5,328 nt of DNA from an uncultured Clostridia bacterium. Its GTDB lineage: Bacteria; Bacillota; Clostridia; Oscillospirales; Acutalibacteraceae. The stretch lies in NCBI GenBank assembly GCA_946610835.1, contig CAMOCU010000095.1, forward strand, positions 1 to 5,328, given 5' to 3'. This document shows, in pieces, positions 1-4,773 of the stretch. The first letter of the stretch is position 1. The number at the start of each line of letters is the position of its first letter. The notes below the pieces were generated by a model. That model saw only the letters and a list, made by a program, of their open reading frames with translations, did not search any database and was not told where the DNA came from. The position numbers and the translations under genes were made by a program.

Positions 1-422
1 CGGAGACGTGGACGGTAAACCCGGTGGTCATGCATCAGGAGAGGCTGTGCGAACATTGTCAAACCTGTATGCATGTATGCCCGAATCATGCGGTATCGTT
101 CGAAAACGGAACCTATCAGCTGCGCATGGCGGATCTCCATACTGCCGAAATCCGTCTCGTACGTAAAAAAATACCAGTACAGCCCTTTTTCCGCCACGGC
201 GAATGTGATCCGCCACCACTCTTCGCCCGCGCCCTGCATCCCGTCCCACTCGGCACGCCGGGACAGCGTAAAACCGTCCTCGCGGCGCAGGTGAATCTGC
301 ATACCGCGGCAGCATACCTCGCGCGGCAGAATCAGCCGAAACGTCAGCTGCTGCCCGGCCGCGGCCGCGCCGAACGGAGATTTGTGGTATTCTTTTCGGG
401 AATGAAAGGGAATATAAAACAT
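1..422 (-). CDS. GH13 alpha-amylase/neopullulanase-like protein, N-terminal part (cut by window edge)
   Basis: The frame opens at ATG 422-420 and stays open to the left edge, giving about 140 residues. The first 95 or so resemble the N-terminal beta-sandwich that precedes the catalytic barrel in clostridial GH13 enzymes. An opening with F-H-S-R, then K-S-P-F-G-A, is followed by an R-x-x-L-P-R strand, an E-W-D-G segment and L-Y-W-Y-F-F. Such enzymes hydrolyse alpha-glucans, but the barrel and its catalytic residues lie outside the window, so activity cannot be judged. The ribosome site is weak (AAAGAGAG). The gene begins 25 bases after the upstream small membrane protein's stop with no visible terminator, so it may be co-transcribed with the rnf-like genes. 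Below about position 130 the frame stays open but no longer resembles the family (expected Q-L-T-V-Y then T-P-D-W), and codons become less GC-rich at third positions. A frameshift, divergence or a boundary near the edge is possible. Family call from remembered patterns only. Confidence 0.6.
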   Translation of the reverse strand, partial: MFYIPFHSRKEYHKSPFGAAAAGQQLTFRLILPREVCCRGMQIHLRREDGFTLSRRAEWDGMQGAGEEWWRITFAVAEKGLYWYFFTYETDFGSMEIRHAQLIGSVFERYRMIRAYMHTGLTMFAQPLLMHDHRVYRPRL

Positions 423-447
423 GGATGAATACTCTCTTTTCGCAAAA

Positions 448-636
448 TCACGCCGGGGGCAGCATAGACACCTGCAGCAGCACGGTCATCAGAAAATACC
501 CCAGCACAAACACTAGTACATACGCAAGAATGCGGCTGATAATACGCAGCGCCCTGCGTCGGCGCACCTTGATATAATAGGCATATGTACCGCTGTAATG
601 GCGAATGAACGGAACCGTCTCTTTTTTGTTTCGCAT
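448..636 (-). CDS. Small single-pass membrane protein (62 aa) in the rnf-like operon
   Basis: I do not recognise a family. The start is ATG 636-634, preceded by AAAGGAGG (651-644) at 7-nt spacing; this site overlaps the stop codon of the RnfA-like gene, so translation is probably coupled to it. The protein has a polar N-terminus of about 25 residues, a basic block (V-R-R-R-R, about residues 24-28) and one hydrophobic helix at about residues 32-58, ending P-P-A. The positive-inside rule suggests N-in, C-out topology. It has no cysteine and no flavinylation-like S-G-A-T, so it is not a disguised RnfB or RnfG, although it occupies the place where rnfB often lies in rnf operons. It may be a small accessory subunit of the membrane complex; that is inference from position. 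The strong, well-placed ribosome site supports a real gene despite its size. Confidence 0.7.
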   Translation of the reverse strand: MRNKKETVPFIRHYSGTYAYYIKVRRRRALRIISRILAYVLVFVLGYFLMTVLLQVSMLPPA

Positions 637-649
637 ACCGGCGCCTCCT

Positions 650-1243
650 TTACGCAAACAGCGCTCTGCCGGACAGCCCCGAAAAGGCGAGCGACAGCAT
701 CGCTACGTATAAAAACATCGCCGGCGTGCCCTTGAACAGGGGCGGAATGTCGCGGTTGTTTTCCAGGCGGCGCAGTCCGATATTGACCAGAAACAGCGCC
801 AGCACAAAAGAAAGCCCTGAACCGACGCCTGTTCCGATGCTTTGCAGCATTGTAAAACCGGCCTGCCGATTGATCAGCGGCACGGCAAATACCATTGTGT
901 TGAGCGCGGCAATGCCGAGCATATTGAAAAATTTCTGTGCGGGATGCAGGAATATGTGCAGCAGCAGCACAGTCACACAGTAAAGCGCCGCCAGCACACC
1001 GCCGAAAATCAGCACATGCGCCGCCGCACCCATACGGTTGATGTTCCCGATCGTGTCCAGATACCGGCACAACAACGCCGTGACGGTCGAATAAAATGCG
1101 ATCATCACCGCAAAGGGAGCGAACTGTTTGGGCTTTGTGGACATGCGGATCGCCTCGCTTGAGCCGTATCCGCCGCTGAAAACGAGATTTTGCACAAAAA
1201 TCATGTACAGCGCGGTCTGGATGAGTGTAAACAGATTATGCAT
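650..1243 (-). CDS. RnfA/NqrE-like integral membrane subunit lacking the Fe-S ligand cysteines
   Basis: Encodes 197 residues, close to the usual 190-200 for RnfA/NqrE (Rnf-Nqr family), with about six hydrophobic helices. Family marks include L-G-I (109-111), the G-x-G-S-G segment after residue 138, the D-I-P-P-x-x-x-G loop (165-172) and the terminal A-F-S-G-x-S-G. In Rnf and Na+-NQR the RnfA/NqrE and RnfE/NqrD subunits form the membrane core and together hold a [2Fe-2S] cluster through one pair of cysteines each. Here the first ligand region (canonically L-G-x-C) reads G-Y-G-S-S near residues 26-29, and the second (canonically N-C-A) reads V-F-A near 118-120. The only cysteines are C59 and C89, which do not align with either ligand. 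Start: ATG 1243 sits 6 nt after GGAGG; the in-frame ATG at 1249 abuts the Shine-Dalgarno and is unlikely. The gene overlaps the rnfE-like gene by 8 nt. Membership is fairly sure; function as a classical Rnf subunit is doubtful. Confidence 0.83.
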   Translation of the reverse strand: MHNLFTLIQTALYMIFVQNLVFSGGYGSSEAIRMSTKPKQFAPFAVMIAFYSTVTALLCRYLDTIGNINRMGAAAHVLIFGGVLAALYCVTVLLLHIFLHPAQKFFNMLGIAALNTMVFAVPLINRQAGFTMLQSIGTGVGSGLSFVLALFLVNIGLRRLENNRDIPPLFKGTPAMFLYVAMLSLAFSGLSGRALFA

Positions 1244-2219
1244 CGTCATCCTCCTTGCCGTCGAACGCGGCGTTCTCAAGCCCCTCGATTTCGGCCAGAA
1301 TCGCGTCCAGTTCCTCCTGCAGATTGAACGCGCCGAGATCAAACAACGCGAACGTATCCTGCGGATCGTCGCTCGACGCGCGCTCGTAAAAATCCGCCGC
1401 CGTGCTTTCCTCGCTCGCAACGCTCTTGCGCTGCGGCGCACTCGCGCGCGCATTTCCCTGCGCCGCGGCGGCCGAAGCGGCAGGCGCAGCCGGCTGTGCC
1501 GGATCGGACGCAGCGGCGCTCTTGGCAGGCACTGTCTGCACAAGTGTGGCAGCCGGCTTCGCCTTGCGGCGCTGCTTGATACCAAACGCCATCTCGGCGT
1601 CGTATTTTGTCAAGTGTGCGGAGATGAACCATTTCAGGAATGCCGCCGTAAAGCCCAGCACAATAAATCCGCCGAACGGCATGGCCAATCCGCGCAACGG
1701 CGGCGTGTCAAAGATCTTCCAGTCGCCGATCATGCCGCTGCCCAGCAGGCCGCGCACCAGACCGGACGTCATCAGCACCAGCGACGTACCCAAGCCGTTG
1801 GCCAGCGCGTCCAGAAAACTCAGACGCAGACTTTTTTTGACAGCGAAGTTTTCGCACCGCAGCGCGACTGCGGAGGACGCCGCCATCAGCGGCAGATACA
1901 CGCCCACGCGGTTCAGAAGATCCGGCGCGCCGGTTTTGAGAAATTCGGATGTGTAGGCGCACACCACCAGCCCGATGATAAAATAGATCACCACACGGAT
2001 GCGGCGCGGAATTTTTTTGAGCAGAAGCGACGCAATGCATTCGCACACGATCAGCAGACCTGTCACAATCACCGACAGAACGGTTGACACGAAAATATCG
2101 GCCGAAGCCGCCACGGCAGGGCACAGGCCGATCACCTGCACGAGCACGGGATTTTTGACCAGAATGCCGTGGATCATGATCCGCGACGGAGTCAGGACGG
2201 CACGCTTTTTTTCAGGCAT
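1236..2219 (-). CDS. RnfE/NqrD-like membrane subunit with a long cytoplasmic C-terminal extension
   Basis: 327 residues, whereas RnfE/NqrD is usually about 200-230. Residues 15-203 match the family: N-P-V-L-V-Q-V-I-G-L-C-P (23-34), R-C-E-N-F-A (121-126, canonically R-A-E-A-F-A), S-F-L-D-A-L-A-N-G-L-G (134-144) and the L-L-G-S-G segment (158-162). C33 aligns with the first [2Fe-2S] ligand of NqrD/RnfE, but the second ligand position is S116; a cysteine appears at 122 instead. Residues 204-327 form an extra tail: a basic stretch, an Ala/Pro-rich linker (about 218-265) and an acidic, probably helical end (about 275-327, including L-Q-E-E-L-D-A-I-L-A-E-I-E). The start ATG 2219 follows AAGGAGGA by 8 nt and overlaps the end of the rnfD-like gene by 8 nt, implying translational coupling. 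In canonical complexes this subunit helps form the electron path and ion channel; with altered ligands and no rnfB, rnfC or rnfG beside it, its role here is uncertain. Confidence 0.85.
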   Translation of the reverse strand: MPEKKRAVLTPSRIMIHGILVKNPVLVQVIGLCPAVAASADIFVSTVLSVIVTGLLIVCECIASLLLKKIPRRIRVVIYFIIGLVVCAYTSEFLKTGAPDLLNRVGVYLPLMAASSAVALRCENFAVKKSLRLSFLDALANGLGTSLVLMTSGLVRGLLGSGMIGDWKIFDTPPLRGLAMPFGGFIVLGFTAAFLKWFISAHLTKYDAEMAFGIKQRRKAKPAATLVQTVPAKSAAASDPAQPAAPAASAAAAQGNARASAPQRKSVASEESTAADFYERASSDDPQDTFALFDLGAFNLQEELDAILAEIEGLENAAFDGKEDDDA

Positions 2220-3207
2220 GGACGGCGTCCTCCTTCCCGGCGGCAGCGGCCCTGGCCTTGCGCGCTTTTTTCTTTTTCTTTTCCCGGCGGATCAGCCGCA
2301 CCTCGATCGCCGGCCATGCGGCGTTGGCAATCAGCACGCCGAAACAGACGCTGTCCTCAAAATTGGACCAGTGCCGCAGGAGCATGACCACCACAGCGGA
2401 AAAGATGCCGTAGTAGATCCGATGGGACGGCTTTTGGGGCGAGATGGCGGGATCAGTCACAAAAAACAGCGCCGCGAACATCAGCGTACCCGCGCACAGT
2501 TCCATGCAAAGCGACGTTGTCCGCCCGCCGAATACGCGCGGGAACAACACGGCAATCGCTGCCGCGGTGATCAAAAAGGAAAGTGTATTGAGAATCGCGC
2601 GGCGGTACCGCACGCCCATATAAATCATGCCCGCCAGCAGCACCAATACGCATGACGCGCCCATCGGCCCCGGAGTGTTGCCGATCAGAATATCAAAAAT
2701 ATTGACCGTGTTCAGCCGGATCGCCGTGCCCTGGTGCAGCATTCCGGACAAAGACAGACCGCGCGCCGCATCCGCCGCAAGATTGCCGCGGATCGGGTAG
2801 GAAAACACTTTGTCCGGCCAGCAGAGCGTCATGAACGCAAAACCTGCCGCCGCCGGCACAAAAGGAACGGATTCCGTTCCGCCCAACGGCAGTTTGACGA
2901 CCACAACGGCAAACGCCACACCCGACAGCGCAACGTAAAACGGCACGTCCGCCGGGAGCATCAGCGCCGTCGCCGCGCCGATGAACAGCGCGCTGCAGTC
3001 GCTCAGATCGCGCGGGCAGCGCATGATTGCCGCGCCGAACCCTTCGCACAGCACGCCCGCGCACATGCACGCCAGCAGCCGCCAGAGCGCGCCGACGCCG
3101 TAATAATACACCGCAAGCACAGACGGCAGCAACAGCATCAGCGTGCTGTCAAAGAAAAAGACCTTGCCGCCGCCTTTGCCGAACGGCTTTTTTGATTTGG
3201 AAGGCAA
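2212..3207 (-). CDS. RnfD/NqrB-like flavin-binding membrane subunit
   Basis: 331 residues from the proposed TTG start (3207-3205), normal for RnfD (NQR2/RnfD family, many helices). RnfD/NqrB carries FMN covalently on a threonine and takes part in ion-coupled electron transfer between ferredoxin or flavins and NAD. Seen here: D-L-S-D-C-S-A-L near residues 67-74 (canonical D-N-S-A-L), and G-G...P-F-x-P near 109-118, where the usual N-P-F-N-P has lost both Asn. H-Q-G-T-A-I around T161 aligns with E. coli RsxD S-Q-A-T-P-L, so the flavin-acceptor Thr may be kept. Also present are I-G-N-x-P-G-x-x-G (175-183), F-F-V-T-D-P (248-253) and a Lys-rich tail after about 305. The GTG at 3216 would overlap GGAGG (3220-3216), whereas TTG at 3207 lies 8 nt after it, so I place the start there. 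It is first in the operon; normally rnfC precedes rnfD, but here the next gene upstream is divergent mecA. Confidence 0.85.
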   Translation of the reverse strand: MPSKSKKPFGKGGGKVFFFDSTLMLLLPSVLAVYYYGVGALWRLLACMCAGVLCEGFGAAIMRCPRDLSDCSALFIGAATALMLPADVPFYVALSGVAFAVVVVKLPLGGTESVPFVPAAAGFAFMTLCWPDKVFSYPIRGNLAADAARGLSLSGMLHQGTAIRLNTVNIFDILIGNTPGPMGASCVLVLLAGMIYMGVRYRRAILNTLSFLITAAAIAVLFPRVFGGRTTSLCMELCAGTLMFAALFFVTDPAISPQKPSHRIYYGIFSAVVVMLLRHWSNFEDSVCFGVLIANAAWPAIEVRLIRREKKKKKARKARAAAAGKEDAVHA

Positions 3208-3215
3208 ACCATACA

Positions 3216-3220
3216 CCTCC
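3216..3220 (-). promoter_or_regulatory. Ribosome-binding site deciding the TTG start of the rnfD-like gene
   Basis: The minus strand reads GGAGG here. The upstream in-frame GTG shares its last G, leaving no spacing, and the nearby ATG (3212-3210) is out of frame. The in-frame TTG at 3207 is 8 nt downstream, the usual distance, and gives a protein beginning M-P-S-K-S-K-K. Confidence 0.7.
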
Positions 3221-3240
3221 GACTTTCCAACATTTTGTCA

Positions 3241-3269
3241 TTGCATACTGCCCGTACAGGGAATATGAT
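3241..3269 (+). promoter_or_regulatory. Possible sigma-70/sigma-A promoter for the mecA-like gene
   Basis: TTGCAT (3241-3246) and TATGAT (3264-3269) are separated by exactly 17 nt. The -10 matches the consensus at five of six positions and the -35 at three. Transcription would begin near 3276, leaving a leader of about 65 nt before the mecA start. It lies in the 133-nt divergent spacer (3208-3340). I saw no equally convincing promoter on the opposite strand for the rnf-like operon. Confidence 0.45.
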
Positions 3270-3326
3270 GATAGTAGTAGAACTTGTGCGGTGCAGCTGC
3301 GTGATCCGGCGCGCCGCCAAACCAGC

Positions 3327-3332
3327 AGGAGG
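3327..3332 (+). promoter_or_regulatory. Ribosome-binding site deciding the TTG start of the mecA-like gene
   Basis: A perfect AGGAGG is followed by 8 nt and then TTG at 3341. There is no ATG in frame near this site; the next in-frame Met is residue 20, inside the conserved N-terminal domain, so initiation at TTG is strongly favoured. Confidence 0.8.
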
Positions 3333-3340
3333 ATACACCA

Positions 3341-3922
3341 TTGAAAATCCATGCGCCGCAGGAGAACCGGATCGTTGTGGAACTCAGCCGCAGCGACATG
3401 ACCGAACTGGATATCACGTATGAAGAGATGGATTACGGCAACATCGAAACGCGCCGCGTGATCTGGACGCTGCTTGACCGCGCGCGTCAAACGCTTTGCC
3501 GCGACATTGACCCGTCGGGCAAACTGCTGATTGAAACAGTGCCCACACCGGACGGCGGATGCGTGCTGTGTTTTACGGTGCTGCAGCGCGAAGCGGGCGC
3601 CTCATCGCCGCGGATGCTGCGCATCCACAAGGAAAGCACGCGCCTGCTGTACCGTTTCCGCACGCTCGACGATCTGACAGACTGTGCGTGCCGCATCCGA
3701 TGCACGGGCATTCCTTTGCGCGCGCAGCTGTATGTGTGGAAGGACGCCTATTTTTTGCTGATCGACGGCTTACTCCCGCCGCGCAGCATACGCAGTCTGC
3801 TGTCTGAATACGGCACGCTCTGCCCGCAGGAGAGCTTTCGCCTGTCTGTGCTGCGCGAGCACGGCAAGCTGCTTGCCGACGGGGACGCGATAGAAAAGCT
3901 GTCTTTAGGAAGCACTGATTAA
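3341..3922 (+). CDS. mecA: MecA-family adaptor protein (ClpC adaptor / competence regulator type)
   Basis: 193 residues, slightly shorter than B. subtilis MecA (about 218). MecA proteins bind substrates with an N-terminal domain and hand them to the ClpC/ClpP protease through a C-terminal domain; in Bacillus the substrate is ComK. The N-terminal segment follows the family pattern: M-K-I with E-N-R-I (8-11), D-M-T-E-L-D-I-T-Y-E-E-M (19-30), then W-T-L-L-D-R-A (42-48). The C-domain shows F-R-T-L-D-D (106-111), a Y-V-W-K-D-A-Y-F-L-L strand (131-140), L-L-S-E-Y-G (153-158), E-H-G-K-L-L (173-178) and A-I-E-K-L (183-187). The middle linker is short (about 83-98). The start is TTG, set by AGGAGG 8 nt upstream. 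The last codons (G-S-T-D and the TAA) lie inside the palindromic element; without it the gene would end L-S-L-stop at once. Sequence is divergent, so substrates cannot be predicted. It is convergent with rpe and divergent from the rnf-like operon. Confidence 0.8.
   Translation: MKIHAPQENRIVVELSRSDMTELDITYEEMDYGNIETRRVIWTLLDRARQTLCRDIDPSGKLLIETVPTPDGGCVLCFTVLQREAGASSPRMLRIHKESTRLLYRFRTLDDLTDCACRIRCTGIPLRAQLYVWKDAYFLLIDGLLPPRSIRSLLSEYGTLCPQESFRLSVLREHGKLLADGDAIEKLSLGSTD
3904..3907. repeat. Left copy of the TTTA target-site duplication
   Basis: TTTA directly abuts the left GGAAGC end of the palindromic element. The same four bases abut the other end at 4069-4072. Removing the element and one copy restores CTG TCT TTA TAA, an immediate in-frame stop for mecA, which supports target-site duplication. 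Confidence 0.65.
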
Positions 3923-4068
3923 ATCCGATGCGCACGAAGGAATGGATCTTTTTCCGTCATATTGCACCAAAAATCCTTGCCTTGCGTCAGCAAGCCGGCA
4001 GATTTTTTGTACAATCTGCCGAAAAAATCTCTCGTCCCCTCGCACACCCCGATTGAATCAGCGCTTCC
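3908..4068. mobile_element. 161-bp palindromic MITE-like element
   Basis: The two ends are inverted repeats. Reading inward, the first 20 bases of the left arm match the reverse complement of the right end at 17 positions, and bases 41-70 of the arms match at 22 of 30 without gaps. A small offset aligns parts of the stretches between and nearest the centre. The whole element therefore folds into one long imperfect hairpin centred on GTCA at 3986-3989. It is flanked by TTTA on both sides, contains no gene, and fills the gap between two tail-to-tail genes. These are the signs of a miniature inverted-repeat transposable element mobilised by a transposase encoded elsewhere. I cannot assign an IS family from the sequence alone. 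A repetitive extragenic palindrome of other origin is the alternative, but the flanking duplication argues for transposition. Confidence 0.72.
3969..4008. terminator. Bidirectional intrinsic terminator at the core of the palindromic element
   Basis: AAAAATC (3969-3975) pairs with GATTTTT (4001-4007), TGCC (3979-3982) with GGCA (3997-4000), and TTGC (3982-3985) with GCAA (3990-3993) around a GTCA loop; C3982 can join only one of the last two helices at a time. On the plus strand a T run (4003-4008) follows the GC-rich stem, suiting the end of mecA. On the minus strand the complement of the A run provides the T run for rpe. A competing 9-bp perfect stem (3996-4004 with 4013-4021) overlaps the right arm. 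Confidence 0.6.
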
Positions 4069-4072
4069 TTTA
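4069..4072. repeat. Right copy of the TTTA target-site duplication
   Basis: TTTA abuts the right GCTTCC end of the palindromic element and includes the complement of the rpe stop codon (TAA on the minus strand at 4072-4070). The insertion thus left the rpe reading frame unchanged. Confidence 0.65.
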
Positions 4073-4756
4073 TAACGCGGCGCCGAACGCCGCTTCAGCA
4101 GCTTCCTGCAGCGCGGCAATCGTCCCGGCCGCGTCGTCCGAGCGGAACACGGCGCTGCCTGCAACGAACACATTCGCGCCGTACGCCGCCGCGTCCGACA
4201 CGGTGCGCGGATCAATTCCGCCGTCCACCTGAATGTCCGTCTGCAGTCCCAGACGCATGCATTCGCGGCGGATCGCGCGGATCTTCGGCAGCATATCGGG
4301 CATGAACTTTTGCCCGCCGAATCCCGGCTCCACCGTCATCACCAGCACCATATCCACGTCCTGCAAATACGGAAACACGGCGTCGGCAGGCGTACCGGGT
4401 TTGAGCGAAACGGCCGCCCGGCATCCCGCATCGCGGATCGCGGCAATCACAGCGGCAGGATCCTGCGCCGCTTCCACATGGAACGTGATGCTGTCCGCAC
4501 CCGCTTTGCGGAAATCGCCGATGTACCGGATGGGATCCGTTATCATGAAATGCACGTCAAACTGCGCGTCCGAGCAGCCGCGGATCGCGGCAATCACCGG
4601 CGCGCCGAAAGAAATGTTCGGCACAAAAACGCCGTCCATTACATCCAGATGCAGCATCGGCGCACCGGCCGCGCGCACGCGTGCGGCTTCCTGCCCGAGC
4701 ACGGAAAAGTCCGACGCAAGTACGGACGGAGAAATTTGAATCTGCATAGTGTTCAC
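4070..4756 (-). CDS. rpe: Ribulose-phosphate 3-epimerase
   Basis: Interconverts D-ribulose 5-phosphate and D-xylulose 5-phosphate in the non-oxidative pentose phosphate pathway (cytosolic, TIM barrel, metal-dependent). With the GTG start the protein has 228 residues, normal for the family. Diagnostic motifs are I-S-P-S-V-L-A-S-D-F (8-17), H-L-D-V-M-D-G-x-F-V-P-N (36-47), F-D-V-H-F-M (66-71), V-E-P-G-F-G-G-Q-K-F (142-151) and Q-V-D-G-G-I (176-181). The metal ligands H36, D38, H69 and D178 are all present, with D38 and D178 also the expected acid/base pair. GTG at 4756 lies 8 nt after AGGA (4768-4765), whereas the ATG at 4747 is 17 nt away, so GTG is preferred; the difference is three residues. 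It starts 17 bp after the SAH hydrolase stop, suggesting co-transcription, and converges on mecA. Identification is secure. Confidence 0.96.
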   Translation of the reverse strand: MNTMQIQISPSVLASDFSVLGQEAARVRAAGAPMLHLDVMDGVFVPNISFGAPVIAAIRGCSDAQFDVHFMITDPIRYIGDFRKAGADSITFHVEAAQDPAAVIAAIRDAGCRAAVSLKPGTPADAVFPYLQDVDMVLVMTVEPGFGGQKFMPDMLPKIRAIRRECMRLGLQTDIQVDGGIDPRTVSDAAAYGANVFVAGSAVFRSDDAAGTIAALQEAAEAAFGAAL

Positions 4757-4773
4757 GCTGTCCTTCCTGCGCA

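Noticed and set aside
110..428. Plus-strand continuation of the ferredoxin-like frame to its stop at 428
   Set aside because: Its codons are exactly aligned antisense to the GH13-like frame and the product is Pro/Arg-rich, as expected of a shadow; only the stretch before about 110 merits attention.
1244..1585. In-frame upstream extension of the RnfA-like gene
   Set aside because: The extension is Arg-rich shadow sequence inside the rnfE tail. A perfect Shine-Dalgarno places the start at 1243, giving the normal family length.
1128..2087. Long plus-strand open frame (319 codons) antisense to the rnfE- and rnfA-like genes
   Set aside because: The product is rich in Arg, His and Gln with no domain pattern, and it lies opposite well-supported membrane-protein genes; GC-rich antisense strands are often open by chance.
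1999..2655. Plus-strand open frame of 218 codons across the rnfD/rnfE junction
   Set aside because: Antisense to two overlapping real genes, with His/Arg/Gln-rich composition and no recognisable motif.
3208..3216. GTG start for the rnfD-like gene
   Set aside because: It overlaps the Shine-Dalgarno itself; TTG at 3207 has ideal 8-nt spacing.
3247..3263. Possible operator hairpin (CCC-GTACA-GGG) between the promoter hexamers
   Set aside because: Only three base pairs of stem; too weak to call.
3149..3490. Minus-strand open frame across the divergent spacer and the start of mecA
   Set aside because: It overlaps the rnfD start region in another frame and the mecA N-terminus in antisense; no ribosome site or family pattern.
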